64,000 bases of DNA from Paracentrotus lividus (GCA_940671915.1 CALNVZ010002974.1:13253365-13317364); one strand, 5' to 3'. Numbered from the stretch's first letter, positions 1 through 14,400 are shown. Numbers and translations: made by a program. The notes: generated by a model not told the origin, from the letters alone.

Positions 1-3000
1 TCCATCTTATCTTGAAAGTAGTAGAACTGACCCATATTCATTAGTACCCACACATTCAAACTCCTTGTCAGTTTCCTCAAGAGGACTTATGACAAGAACG
101 GTAGTACCATCTCTCTCTAAGAGAGTAGTAAACCTTGGACCTTGTACTGGTCCACCATTGTGGAACCATCGGATAATAGTTGAGGGGTACCTCCGATTGG
201 CATTTCAACAAAGCTGTTTCTCCAATATCTCTTCCGGTACTGGTTAAAGGCTGCACAAGGTGGGAGCTTCAAACACTTCTTCGTCTTGAGGAATAGTCTC
301 TGTTGGCCAAAACAACCTCAACTGTCTCTTTTTTATCCACGATATCTGTCTCTTCTGTTTTCTTGATTTCAAGCGTTACTTCTCCATACTCAGGCTGCTT
401 ACGTTCAAAGTCAATAGACACCTCTGATATGTCAGTCCCAACAGGTTTTACTTCAATAGATGTTATCTCCAGTTTAGCTTCAGTCTCCTCAGGCTTGTCT
501 AGTGGCATAACTTGCAAAGAAATTTCAGCCATATCCTGCTGATTCCTTTCAACTGAGATTGTTTCCACTTCTGATTTCACTTCAATAGACATAAGATCTT
601 CTGGAGCCGCAGGACGTTCAATAGGCATTGTAGTGATTTCTTTCACTTTTTCTGGTTTCATTTCAAGAGTTTTAACTTCTGATGGTGCTCATGAGTAGCA
701 GTCTCTTCTTTGTGAGGTATTTCAACAACAGTAGTTTGAAGTTCTTCAATCTCTCAGGCTTGATCTCAATGGAAACAAGTTCACCAGGTGATGTGTATAG
801 CCTGTTCTCTTCCAATTCTGGAAGTTCAACAGTCATGCAGGCACTTCTTCCACTTCTTCTGGCTTTATTTCAATTGCTGTTAACATCAGTTGGTGCTTCA
901 TGAGGGATACTCTCTTCTTTGTGAGGTATTTCGACAACAGCAGTTGGTAGCTCCTGAACTTCTTCTGGTTTTATCTGAATAGAAACAACTTCACCAGGGC
1001 CGTGTATTGTCTAGTCTCTTCTACACCAGGAAGTTCGACAGTCATGCCAGGTACTTGTTCTACTTCTTCAGGCTTTATTTCAATTGCTGTAACCTCAGAA
1101 GGTGCTTCTTGAGGAGAAGTTTCTTCTTTATGAGGTATTTCAACAACAGCAGTTGGAAGCTCTTGAATCTCTTCAGGCTTGATCTCAATGGAAACAAGTT
1201 CACCAGGAGCTGTGTATAGTCTGGTTTCCTCCAGATCAGGAAGTTCAACAGTCATGCCAGGTAGTTGTTCCACTTCTTCAGGCTTTATTCGATTGCTGTA
1301 ACTTCAGATGGTGCTTCATGAGGTGCACTCTCTTCTGTGTGAGGTACTTCAATGACAGCAGTTGGTAGCTCCTGCACTTCTTCTGGTTTTATCTGAATAG
1401 AAACAACTTCACCAGGAGCCGTGTATAGTCTAGTCTCTTCTACACCAGGAAGTTCAACAGTCATGCCAGGTACTTGTTCTACTTCTTCAGGCTTTATTTC
1501 AATTGCTGTAACCTCAGAAGGTGCTTCTTGAGGAGAAGTTTCTTCTTTATGAGGTATTTCAACAACAGCAGTTGAAGCTCTTGGATCTCTTCAGGCTTGA
1601 TCTCAATGGAAACAACTTCACCAGGAGCTGTGTATAGTCTGGTTTCATCTATTTCTGGAAGTTCTACAGTCATGCCAGGTACTTCTTCCACTTCTTTCTG
1701 GCTCTTATTTCAATTGCTGTAACATCAGATGGTGCTTCATGAGGGATACTCCTCTTCTTTTGTGAGGTATTTCAACAACAGCAGTTGGAAGCTCTTGAAT
1801 CTCTTCCTGGCTTAATTTGAATGGAAACAACTTCACCAGGAGAGGTGTACAAACATGGTCTCCTCAACAGCAGGAAGTTCAACAGTTGTTGAAGCAATTT
1901 CCTGTACCTCCCGCAGGTTTAATGTCGACTGATACAACATCAGATGATGTTTCTTGAGTAGTTATATCTTCCCTCTGTGTTGTCTCCATGGTCACTGTGA
2001 TTAGGTCTTCAGGTTTCTCAGGTTTTTGTGAGCAGGCAATCAAATCTCTTGAGCAGTATCTGGTTGTAGTTCTTCTCTTTCGGGCACTTCAGCTCCTGCT
2101 GACGGAAGTTCCCTAGCCTTATCAGGTTGAACATCAACAATCAATTCATTTCAGTTGGGGTTTCAAGAGGGAGTTGTTCTTCACGTTGTGTAATTTTGAA
2201 TAGTTGAAATGACTTCCTCTGGCTTAGTGCTTTCAATCTCTACTCCAGTAATTACCTGTGTTACCTCATCGCCTTCTAGTGCCTCAATAGCATGAACACT
2301 AATGTCAGGCTGTTCTGTAACTGTTACCTCCTTAATGTCCGTCACTTCAACAGAAGTTGTTTCATAGTTTTCTCTACTGATTCAACACCTTTTGTAACAT
2401 CAATCTTGAAAGTAGTAGAAACTTTCCATACTCATTTGTACCCACACATTCAAACTCTTTATCAGTGTCCTCAAGAGGGCTGATGACTAGGACAGTGCTG
2501 CCATCCTTTTCAAACAGAGTGGTAAACCGAGGGCCTTGTATTGGTCCCCCGTTATGGTACCATCTTATAATTGGCTGTGGTGCTCCCCCAATCTGGCATT
2601 TCAAGATAACTATCTCTCCTATATTGTGGCCCACATTTGTTAATGGTTGAATGACAGATGGTGCTTCAAAGAATACATCCTCTTCCGAGGGCTGTTGTTC
2701 AAGCATAGTAATCTCTACTTCTTTTGGTTTATCTGAAGTATCAAAGGTTACATCTATGTCTTCTTTAGATTTTTCAATGTCAATAGTGATCTCAGGAAAC
2801 TCTGGTTCTTTTTCTACAGATAAAGTGACTTCAGTGACTACTTGTTCTGGGATTTTTCTATTTCAATTTCCAACACTTTCTGTTCTTTCTCTATTGATGA
2901 AACCTCTACCTCAACAACATCTTTACCTGGAATTCTGGTGACTAAGTAGAACCTCTAAAGCCATGCCTTCTTTGTTTCTTCTTGCTGTGTTCCTAAGACT

Positions 3001-6000
3001 TCTTCAGTTACTTCCTCTGGTTTCTCTGATTTAATTTCAGATAAAGCTATCTCTGTTTGAAGCTGAAAAGGGAGTTTTCTCTTCAATCTGAGATATTTCA
3101 AATGTCGTTGCTGGAAACTCTTCAACATTTTCAGGTTTAACATCAACAGCTGTGACTTCAGATATAGTTTCATATGATGGTGTCTCTCCTTCACAGAAAT
3201 ATCAGGGGAGGGGCAGTAGCAATTCCCTAGCTTCATCAGGTTGAATATCTTCAGATGTTACTTCTTTTGTAGTTGAGTAGGTCTCCTTCTCCTCCATTTG
3301 TGGTACTTCCACAGCTTGTGTTGGTAACTTCTCGCTGACTTCAGTCTGGAATTCCGCAGATTGTATTTCAGATGGTGCTTCATAAGGTGACTTTTCTTCT
3401 TGTTGAGCAATGCTACATCCGTTGTTTCAAATTCTTCTACATCTTCCGGTTTCATATCAATTGCAGCATATCACCTGGCATTTCATACTGGGGTTTTTCT
3501 CTATGAGAAATTTTCAACAACAGTTGTTGTATCTCTTTCACCTGTTCAGGTTTGACCTCAATGGTAATTTCACCAGGAGCCTCTATGTTGTCTTCTGCTC
3601 ATCTGGGATGTTTCAGAGACAACACTTGGAATTTCCTCAGCTGCTTCCGGTTTTATTTCAAGTGAGATAACTTCACCTGGGATGTGGACTGCAATTGTTT
3701 CATCCATCTGTGGAAGCTGAATATCATCTACACCAACAACTGCTTGTGTCGTAAATTGGTAAGTCTTCTTGATCTGTTGCAATTGAAATCTCCACAATAT
3801 CAGTTTTGTTTCTGCAGTGACTTCAGTGATAGTAGTCTCAGTAGTTTCTTGAGTAACTTCAGTAATTTCTCTCCAATACAAAGCTCAGCCTTGCTTGAAA
3901 CAGTTCCAGCTGGACTTGTACCGATGCATCAAATGTAGTGTTGTCATCTTCTTCAACAGGATTTATTACCAGTACTGTGGTGCCATCTTTCTCAAGAGTG
4001 ATGTACCTGTCACCTTGAAGAGGTTGACCATTACGGTGCCAAATAATATCTGGCTGTGGTGTTCCAGTATTTTGGCAGGTGAGACGTGCAGTTTCTCCAA
4101 CCTCAGTCGTTTGACTTTCAACATGTTGGATGACACAAGGCTGTTCTTCCCTCACAACCATTTCTGCTTCCGGTACTTCTTCTGTAGCAACATGACTACT
4201 ACTTCAGAAGTCGCATCAATTTCTGTTTTCCTCTGATTGAGGCTGGAGCCCTGATATTTCCAATGAAATTTCAGGCATTTCTGTACTTCGACATCAATAC
4301 TTGCAAGAGTGGTTTCGCGTTGATCTTCAGTTTTTACAATATTGTAACTTCAGTAACAACACTAGCAGGTCCACGTTGTTCAATTTCAAGTTCCTCTGTA
4401 TGCATCTCTTGGATGGCTTTACTTGTATGATTTCAGTCTCTGTCTATTCAATGGTACCTTCTTCAGGCATAATATCTGTTTTAAGGCAAATTCCACAGTG
4501 GCTGTTGGTTTCTCCTCCACTTCAGAGGGTACAATTTCAGCTGCAACAAGTTTCCTGTGGCTTTTGTTGTGGTATCTGTTCTTTCTGTTGCGAAATTTCA
4601 ACTGCTGCTACTGGCATCTCTTCGACTTCAGATGGCTTAACCTCAACAGGAGCAAATTCTTGTGGTACTTGTTCAGAAACTTTCTCTTCCTTTGTGGAGT
4701 CCAAGAACAGCAGTTGGCATCTCTTTAACTTCAGAAGGCGTCACTTCAACAGGAGCAAATTCTTTGGTATTGCTGGGGCACTTGCTCCTCTCTCTGTGGA
4801 ATCTCACTCACTGCTGCTGGCATCTCTTCAACTTCAGATGGCTTAACCTCAACAGGAGCAAATTCTTGTGGTACTTGTTCAGAAACTTTCTCTTCCTTTT
4901 GTGGAGTCTCAAGAACAGCAGTTGGCATCTCTTCAACTTCTAAAGGCATCACTTCAACAGGAGCAAATTCTTGTGGTATTTGCTGGGGTACTTGCTCCTC
5001 TCGCTGTGGAATTTCACTCACTGCTGCTGGCATCTCTTCAACTTCAGAATGGTAACCTCAACAGGAGCAAATTCTTGCGGTACTTGTTCAGCAACCTTCT
5101 CTTCTTTTGTGGAGTTTCAAGAACAGCAGTTGGCATCTCTTCAATTTCAGAAGGCATAATTCAACAGGAGCAAATTCTTGTGGTATTTGCTGGGTACTTG
5201 CTCCTCTCGCTGTGGAATTTCACTCACTGCTGCTGGCATATTCTTCAACTTCAGATGGCTTAACCTCAACAGGAGCAAATTCTTGCGGTACTTGTTCAGC
5301 AACCTTCTCTTCCTTTTGTGGAGTTTCAAGAACAGCAGTTGGCATCTCTTCAAGTTCAGAAGGCATAACTTCAACAGGAGCAAATTCTTGTGGTATTTGC
5401 TCGGGTACTTGCTCCTCTCGCTGTGGAATTTCACTCACTGCTGCTGGCATCTCTTCAACTTCAGATGGCTTAACCTCAACAGGAGCAAATTCTTGAGGTA
5501 CTTGTTCAGCAACCTTCTCTTCCTTTTGTGGAGTTTCAAAAACAGCAGTTGGCATCTTTTCAACTTCAGAAGGCATCACTTCAACAGGAGCAAATTCTTG
5601 TGGTATTTGCTGGGGTACGTGTTCCTCTCTCTGTGGAATTTCACTCACTGCTGCTGGTATCTCTTTAACTTCTGATGGCTTAACCTCAACGGGAGCAAAT
5701 TCTTGTGGTACTTGCTCAGAAACCTTCTCTTCCTTCTGAGGAGTTTCAACTGTAGCAGTTGGTAACACTGAAATCTGTTCAGGTTCTGTCTTTGCAAGTG
5801 CTAGATCTTCAGATATTTCAGTTTGCCCTTGTGGTTCTGGAAGGGAATCCATGAATTTCAAAAGAATGTTTTCATGAGGAAGCCCAAGATCTCTGTCTAG
5901 CTCAGGTGCACCATCTTCTTCATCCTCTTCCTCTTCCAATTCTTCTTCAACTACTTCAGTTACTTTTTGAGTCGTTGTTGTGGTAGTAACTTTCCTCTTA

Positions 6001-6196
6001 ACTATTTCCACGTCACCATCTTCTGTTGGTCTTGTGATAATTTCTTCTACAACATCAACTTTCTCCTCTGGCTCTTGCGGAATTATGGTTACAGGTACTA
6101 TATCCTCATCAGGTTCTCTCTCATCATCGATGACCTCTTGCACTACCTTGGTGGTGGTTGTTGTTGTGACTGTCACTTCCTTGGTAGTTTGATCCA
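1..6196 (-). CDS. TTN: window exon 31: giant PEVK-like exon with Ig domains (runs off the window)
   Basis: It opens after a CATTCTAG acceptor in phase 1 (VDQTTKEVTVTTTTTT) and continues past coordinate 1. The order is: a Thr/Val/Glu part with acidic run (VVEEELEEEEDEEDG); an 11-copy 35-residue array (4640-5760); an Ig (about 3880-4155: ARLTCQNTGTPQPDIIWHRN); PEVK-like linker; an Ig (about 2400-2680: VILKCQIGGAPQPIIRWYHN); a 70-residue array (640-1980); and part of another Ig (about 1-240). The composition is Pro, Glu, Val and Lys rich, like the titin PEVK spring. The 6196-5240 part is open; below that, roughly twenty single-base slips interrupt the frame, mostly in repeats. No intron signal explains them. 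Confidence 0.8.
640..1980 (-). repeat. 70-residue PEVK array (about six units of 210 bp)
   Basis: Each unit is two related 35-residue halves, VVSIEIKPEEIQELPTAVVE and VTAIEIKPEEVEQVPGMTVE with tails. The marker GTGTATAGTCTGGT recurs near 790, 1000, 1207, 1417, 1627 and 1842. Confidence 0.88.
4640..5760 (-). repeat. 35-residue PEVK array (about 11 units of 105 bp)
   Basis: Two alternating forms occur, EFAPVEVKPSEVEEMPAAVS and EFAPVEVMPSEVEEMPTAVL, each in a 35-residue unit, giving a 210 bp super-period. The marker ACAGGAGCAAATTCTTG appears about every 105 bp from 4650 to 5690. Confidence 0.9.
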
Positions 6197-8478
6197 CTAG
6201 AATGCGTATCAAGAAGGAAAAGGAAAACATGGCGTCAGATCTACACAGCCACACAGGTTTCAAATAGCATGCTTCACAAGGCCATCGGGCAATACTTACA
6301 ACCTACATGCAAATCATGCATTGCATATATGCATACTCTCTGAGAAGCACAATAAAGAGAAGGCATACATCTGTTGATCATGTCATACGAAAGTTGCAAT
6401 GAACGTAATAGAAGCAACATGCACAAAACATCATGGACAGGTTGGAAACAGATGCATGAATCCAAACTAGACCAGCAATGCGCAAGAGCCAAAGGCATTC
6501 CAATAAAATCATCGTCATCAAGTCTGTCAAATCTCATTTTCTAGACATATTCTCTATGAGAACTCTGGAAATGCATGACATTATGCAGGAGAGGGAAAAA
6601 TCATCAACAAATCACATGCTTCAATTCAGCAAAAATATATCAACAAGCAGAAAAAGAGAAAGCCAACATGCTCCAAGAAAATAATAACTCCAGACTATTT
6701 ACAGATGCATCATATAAAGAAAGAGAAAAATGATACAAGGTAATATCCCGAATGAAGTTCAAAAAGTACTTGAACTCTTTTTACTATATTTTATTGAAAA
6801 CAGCAATGAATGAATGTAATGAACGCGTTTGGAATGTACTTAATACGATGGACATTCTAGTGAAGAACGATTTGCTCCTGATCAGCTATTTTAGGGAATG
6901 AAAAGAAAAGTACTGTAATAATAGTTTCCTAAAAGGAAGGTACAAATCCAGGCATTGTGCCACAATATTTCTTCTTTCTAACAACAAAAATTGAAAATAT
7001 AATATGTGACCCATCATATCAAAATAAGACACAAGTCCCGAAGGAAGTGTTGAGGTAATCAGCAAAATAATCAATTTTTAAATACTCCTTTTATCATTCA
7101 GGAAAAAAAATACCAAAAAATTTGACATTATGATTATTTTGCTTGTTTGCGCGACTCACAGTGATCATTGTTCAACAACTTGTGTCTCATTTTGATGTGA
7201 CGAATCAAATATGCGATTGCCTTTCCAAATGTGCACAATTATAAAACTTGTATTTTTTTTTAGATAAAAGGGAAATAACATTTTTTTGAAGGTTGTTGAA
7301 TGTTTATGTACAAGAATGGAAGTCTAAATCAGCTGTTTCATTTTGTTTCACAGGACCTGTCTTGCAGTTACCATTACAGTTATCACTACATTGATGTTTA
7401 AAAAATAAAAAAGGATGAAAACACAGCTAAAGGAATTTAAGCCTACAATGTCGACAGTGAGGACTCAAAAAAGGTATGACAATTAACATGCATTGCATGA
7501 CAGACCATGAGCATGCAAGGAGATATTATCTGAGATGACGAAACTGAAGGCAAATGCAAGCCTGTTTAACCCCTCCTGTATTTAACCTGTTGTGTACTGA
7601 TCCCACATAAATAGAGAACATCCCTCTTGATGATCGTTTATTTCACTCATTATTGCATGAAAAAAAAAACATGGTATGATTCAAACTATAAGACATTAAT
7701 ATGATTAAGGGTATGTTTGTTTCACCTTTAAATGAATATTATTTTTGGCTACCATACTTGACAACCAAGATTCATTTGGCTTCGTAAATAGTTCACAGTA
7801 TGCAACAGGTTAATTAATTTTAAAGATTATTTTACAGAATAGAATTTTAAGATTTGAATCATTGATAAATTGGGTATAAAATATTTGCCATGAAAAACAA
7901 CAAAATACACATCACCCCCTCCCCTCAAGAAAAGGTAATCAGTATGATTCTTGGGTATGGTTTGCAGTCTAAGGCACAGAAGTTGATAAATACTATCTTG
8001 CATGCACTACGATTTCATTTATACCCAACAGGCATTTTTAACAAAATTCATACGCAGCAAAATGAATCAATCGCAATCATGATGCCATAGACAATGTATC
8101 GATCATATATATTTCTCAGATAAAAGAAGTTTCTAAATTCATAAATGATGTTTTTTATATATTACTTGGAAACTAATAACTCAACAGCTTTTTATATTTT
8201 GAGGCAAACAACTTTATATTTGTACTAACAAAGATTTTAATTCACCTTTATTTTTTATCATTTATATAAACATTTGGCAAAAATGACCTTCAGTATGAAT
8301 GAATATCTATATATTTTGTTTTTTACAGGTAAGATTTAAGGAAGGTCATATAATGTATCTCCCGAAAGGTTGTTACAATATTTTTTTGGTCTTTTCTAAC
8401 AATATGCACATTAAAAATATTAATTATTTTTTCTAACATAAAAGAGAAAAAGAGAAAACAAAAATAAATGTGACTTAC
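6197..8478 (-). other. intron 30
   Basis: 2.3 kb AT-rich intron with a 232 bp piggyBac-like MITE (7582-7813). Nothing else seen. Confidence 0.78.
7582..7813. mobile_element. 232 bp piggyBac-like MITE
   Basis: TTAA lies at both ends, with inverted CCTGTTG and CAACAGG termini. The left end CCTGTTGTGTACTGATCCC is a close match to CCTGTTGAGGACTGAGCCC of the element at 51.2 kb. No coding capacity. Confidence 0.62.
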
Positions 8479-11400
8479 CTCCACCAGGAATAATAAGCTC
8501 AGCCTCTGTGGTGACAGTTCCAGCAGGATTCTCAGCACGGCACACATAGACAGTTTCATCCTCTTCTTGTACCTCTGTAATGATTAACTCGCATGTTCCG
8601 TCCAGATTGAAGATGGAGATGAAACGGTCACCTTGAAGAGGCCTTCCGTTGGAAAACCACTGGACAGATGGCCTTGGATTACCCAATATGAGGCAAGTGA
8701 AATGGGCTCGATTGCCAATTTCTACCTCAATATCAGTGACATGGCGTATAACCTCAATGAATGTTTTGTCAGTAGGTTTCTCTTCAGAGATATCAAGTAC
8801 TAACTCTATATCTTGGAGTTCATCTGGTCCCTTTTCCATAACCACAGTAGTAGTTTCTCTCATTTCTTCAGGCATTGGTTCCTGAGGAACCTCAATTTCC
8901 ATCACAACCTCTGTTGGGCCAGGGGCAAAGTCCATTGTGGTTTCAACAACTTCTGACACTGTTTCTGTCACAGTTGTTGAAACCTCTTCCGTAATCTGTG
9001 GCTGCTGAGGTGCATCAAAGACAATTTCAATTGGCCTTTGCTCATCCTCCCCTTTCTCAATTACAACATCAGTTCTAACAGTTTCTTCTGGCACTTCCTC
9101 CCCAGGTATGACTACTTCCTCATACTCTGGCATCTCTGGTACTTTTTCTTCTTTTACATCTAATACGAGTTCGATCGGCTGCAAGGGCTGTTGCTCGCGG
9201 TCGATCACGACCTCAGCTCTCTGCGGGCCTTTGTCTTCCTCTATAGTCATTGTGTCGGTAACCCTTGTTACAGTTTGTGTAATAGTAGTTGTAGTAGTTA
9301 CCTCTGGTTTTTCTTGAGGCACTTCAAATTCTATCTGAACACCCTCTGGTTTCTTCTCAATAACTACATCAGTAACTTCACGAGTAGTTATTTCTATTTC
9401 TTCAGTTACTTCCTCTTCTGGCATTATAATTTCCTCTTCGTATTCTGGTTCTTCACGCAGCCATAAGCATAATTTCAGCAGAAACCATTTCTTCACTGAT
9501 TGCAACAACTTCTTCATATTCAGGCTCTTCTGGTATATCTGCAGGTCCTCTTGGTCGCTGCTGCTCTACTTGTTGTGGCATCACCAACCTCTGTGACAGG
9601 ATATTTCTCAAGCAGGCTCCTTCTGGTAAATCTGCTGGTCCTTTTGGTTGCTGTTGCTCTACTTGTTGTGGCATCACCACCTCTGTGACTGGATATTTCT
9701 CAGTTGGCTCTTCTGGTAGATCAGCAGGTCCTCTCGGTTTCTGTTGCTCTACTTGTTTTGGTGTAACAACCTCAGAGATAGGTTGCTTCTCAGCTGGCGT
9801 TTCCTTAGGCTGCTCTGGAATCTTGACAGGTTTGTCTTCTTCTAATTTCTGGGGTGCTTCCTCTGGTTTCTTGTCAATTATTTTGGTCACCTCTTCAACC
9901 GGTTTGTCAGAAGGCTTATCAAGTGGTTTCTTTGGACCCAGGTATATTTCTGCCTTTGTTGAGACGGTTCCTTCCTCATTAGTACCCACGCACTCAAAAT
10001 CTGTTTCATCTTCCTTTGTTACTGGAGAAATTAGAAGAACTGAGTTACCATCTCTTTCAATAAGGGTCACAAATCTCTCTCCTATGACAGGTTTCCCATG
10101 TTTAAGCCACTGGATATCAGGTTGAGGATGACCAACTATTTGTGATGTTAATCGCACAGTCTTACCTACATCAGTTACAACATCTACAAGTGGTTGTATA
10201 ACCTGAGGTGGTTCTTGTGTGACAACAACTTGAACACCTGGCTGCTCTTGTGGAACAGCTTCTGCCATTTTTGGAATGTCTTCGGCAAGCACTTCAACAG
10301 TGTCTTCTGGGAAAGGCTGCACTACTCCGATTTCTGGTTGTTCACCAGGAGACAATTCAAGTGTCAATTCTACTTCACCAAGAGGCTGTTGCTGATCAAT
10401 AAGGATTTCACTTGTTTCAGGTACTTCTTCGGTTTCCATTACTGTTGTCACTGTTTCAGTCACCACTGTTGTAGTTCTTTTCTCCTCTTGTTCCATAGGC
10501 ATTACCAAAACCTCATATTCCTGCTGCACAGGAATATCTTCAATTGGTGTTTTTTCCTCCTGTGGAATCTCAAATGTAAGTTCTACAGGAGCTAGAGGCT
10601 TTTGCTCCTGGTCCATTATAACCTGCGTAGTATCCATTGTATCAGGAACCTCTTCAGTTCTTACTACTTCAGTCACAGTTGTAACCGTCTCAGATACAGT
10701 AGTTACTTCTTCATCCATTGGCTGCTCCATTGGCTGAACAACAATTTCATACTCAGGTTGCTTTGGTGGTTGTTTCTATAGGCATTCACATGGACATTTC
10801 TAGTTCAGGTTGCCGGTTTCATCTCTTGGAAAATTTCAAGAGTTAGTTCCAAAGGAGGCAAGAGGTATGGCTCTTGGTCGTGGTTCAATGTCACTTGTGT
10901 TGTTTTGTCTCAGGCTCTGGTGTTCTTCTGATTCAACAATTGTTGTTACTAGTTTCTGTGACAGGTTGTGATAGTTTCCGTTTGTCTGGTCCTTGTTCCA
11001 TTAGGGTAGAACTAGAACTTCCCGTGTTTCTGGTGTGTTGACGGCATTCTGCATGGTATGTCTGGCTGCTGTTGTCTTGGAAGTACTCAAGATGTCAGTA
11101 TCCACAGGAGCAAGTGGTGTTTTCTTTTTTCTTAATACACTTGGGTTGTTTCACGATCTCTGACCTTCTGTGCTCTATCAACTGTTGTTACCAGTCTCTT
11201 TAACAGTTGTGACGTTTCTTCTTCTGGTTGCGGCTCTGTGGAATGCAGGACTGTCATACTCAGGGCTGTTCTTCGTTTGGGGATTACAAGGTCTATTCGA
11301 CTGGTGCCAAGGTGGTTTTTTTATCTTTATCTAGAAACCTGTTGTGTGTTTCCGAGTCTCTGGAATATCTCTTGCTTATCTCAACTGGTTGTTTTACAGT

Positions 11401-14400
11401 CTCTTCAACAGTTGTGAAAATTTCTTCCTCTGGTTTGTGGGCTCTCCTGAGATAACAAGGACTTCAGTATCAGGTTTTCTTTCTCTGGGATATCAAAGGT
11501 CATTCGACTGGGTGCAAGAGTATGGGTCTTTTATTTATCTAGTAAAAACTGTTTGTGTTCCCGAGTCTCTGGAACCTCGTTGTCTCTCAACCACTGTGTG
11601 TCCTGTAACAGGTCTCCTCACAGTTGTTGACAGTTTCTTCCTCTGGTCTTGTTGCGGCACCTTCCTCCTGTGGGAATGACAGAGGACTTATACTCACGGC
11701 TGCTCTTCTGTTGGGATATTCGTCAACGCTCAATCTGTCGACGTGGTGACAAGTGGGTATCTATTCGTAATCTTGTCATCTAGTAAGACCCCTGTGTGTT
11801 CTCCGAGGTCTCTCGGGGCACACCTCTCTTGGCTCTCTTCACTGACCATCGCGACTGTCCATGTAACAGTCTCTCCACAGGTGGCTGACCCAGTTTCTTC
11901 CTCGTGGTTTGTGGCTTCTGGAGGAATGACAAGGACGTTATACGTCAGGCTGCTCTTCTTTGGGATCATCACCTGCTCGAACAGTCAATTCTGAATCTTG
12001 GTGCAAGTGGTTTTATGCTTGCTTTTCAGTTAGACAACCTGTTCGTTGTCTTCGGCCGGCAGTCTCTGAACCTCTTCAGTGTCTTGACCTCTCACACACT
12101 GTTGTACACAGTCTCTTCACAGTTGTGGACAGCTTTCTTCTATCCGCTGCAGCCGGTTCGTGGCTTCCCTGGGGGAATGACAAGGATCTTCAGCTATTCA
12201 GTTTTTCTCCTTTGGGATATCGAAAGTCAATTCCACTGGTGGCAAGTGGTCTCGTTTATCTGTTTTCTAGTACCACCTGTCGTTGTTTCACGAGTCTTCT
12301 GGGACTCGTGTGTGCTCCTACACCCTGCTCGTGTGCTTAAACAGTCCTGCTTCACAGTCTTGCCCACGTGACATCTTCTTTCCCCTCTGTTGTTTCCTAC
12401 TGGCTCATGCGACCATAGGACCATTATATTTCAGTTTTTCTTCGTTTGGGATATCTAAGTGTCAATTCACTGGTTGTAACGGTCTTTTATCTTTTCTCTG
12501 AGTAACACCTGTGTTGTTTCACGAGTCTCTGGAACGATCTTTGTGGTCGTCTAAATGTTGTTACAGTCTCTTCAACGTTTTGTGACAATTTCTTCTTCTG
12601 GTTGTGGCTCTTGGGGAATGACAAGATTCATATTCAGGTTTTTTCTATCTTGGGATAGTCAAAGGTCAATTCACTGGTGCAAGTGGTCTCTTTTCTTGCT
12701 TGCTTCCTTCCCAGTCAGATCCACTTGTCTGTCGGTCTGCGATGTTTACTGGATCCGCGTGTCTTCAACAGACAGTTCTGTAAACAGTCTCGTTCAACAG
12801 TTGTGACCAATTCTGTCTTTTTACTGTGTTGTTTTCCTCTGAGGAATGGACAAGAACCTCATATTCAGGTTGTCTCCTTCGTTTGGCATCATCCATGATG
12901 TTTATATCTACAGGCGCAAGAGGTTGTTTCTTTTGTCAAATCAAACTTGTGTTGGTCTCACGTGGGCATACAATTTCTCCAAACTGTAGTCACATGTTTT
13001 GATACAGTTTATAATTCTTCTTCCTCTTCGTCAGGTTGCTTTGGATTACTAGAATTCCATACTCAGGTTTTTTCAGGTGTTGAATCATTTGCTTGGTTTG
13101 AACCTGGCACGAGTCGGCCTGCTGGTGCCCACGCGAGGCATGGAGGTGTCGTGGAACTACTGTTGGCCGATATAGTTGCTGTGGAAACATCAACAGTCCC
13201 TCAAATGACTTTATGAGTGTGGCCTAGTCTTTCCTCATATCGATTCACTGTCAATTCGAGTAGTTTCTTCGTTCTCTGAGGTTTCACAGAAACAGGGACA
13301 CCTTTTCAGTTCCTCTAGACGTTTTCTGAGGCGGACTTTTTTCAACCTGTCTCTGGGGGAGATCTCTGCGTGGCGTCTGACCATCAGCATATGTTGACGC
13401 AGTTCACCTCTTATTGAGTAGCTGGTCGTCACTTCACCTCTCGCTAGTCACCTTCTTCAACTGGTTTGTTAAGTTAACAAGACTCACACGTCCATCCTTT
13501 CTCAACAAGTGTTTAAGGTATCTGTTACCTGACGGTGTATCCATCTCTGTTCCAATCGAGTCATACAGTGGTTGTGGTTTCCCATATCTACATTCCACCT
13601 AGCTGTTATCTTCCATTTATGAAACTTCAATATGTCTTCAGAGCGTGTCTAAATTCTGGAGGTTTCTTGTGTGACAGGTGTGCTAGGTGCTAAATGGAAG
13701 AAGTTCTTCTGGAGATAAGGTTGTATTCCTGGGAATAGACTCTCTGGCAAGAGATCGCATTCTTCAAACTGTAATTGGTTCTGTTTGCTTCTTGAGCTTT
13801 CGTGTTGGTTTTCGGGTCTTTTCATGGCTCTCCTGGAATGATCCAATTCTCAATTAGTCATCGGGTTACTGGTTGCTCTTTCATGCTCAATGGGTTCTTT
13901 TGATTGGTATTCAATTTTGGTTGGTTCAGGTTTACTTGGATATTCGGTTTTCCAAATCTGTGTAGTAACATTTTCAGTTACAGTGGTGTTACAGATCCTC
14001 TTTCAGTACTTTAGGGTTACAACCTAGAACCTCATATTCAAGGTTGCTCTTCCTTTGGCACATTCAGTGGTTAGTTATATAGTGATTCAAGAGGTTGTTC
14101 TTTTGGTTCAATTAGATTTGTGTCATTTACGTGGATCTACCATTTTTCCACAACTGTTAGTCACAGTTTCTGATACAGGTTCATAACTTCTTCCGTCAGT
14201 CTTCGTCTAGGTTGCTTTGGTGTATTACAGAATTTCCATACTGTCATGGTTTTTCAAGTGTTTGAAATTTTCCTTTTGGTATTGTACTGGGGAACTTTCT
14301 GCTGGTCCACGTAGGAATTTTGTGGTTGGGAAATCCTTTGTAGAAAGCTGATGATGAACGATCAACAGTAACTCAATGGTACTTGAGAGTCTCTTTCGTT

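Noticed and set aside
5178-5675. Long plus-strand open frames over the 105 bp array (and similar ones at 4301-5496).
   Set aside because: They are antisense shadows of the 35-residue PEVK repeats: the period of 105 bp keeps several frames open at once.
640-5760. Regular repeat spacing, considered as a CRISPR array or satellite.
   Set aside because: The repeats are contiguous and translate to PEVK units; the sequence is a eukaryotic exon.
11228-12900. Several plus-strand open frames of 70-155 codons.
   Set aside because: They lie in the error-dense block. The minus strand carries recognisable repeat motifs, while the plus frames have no consistent product.
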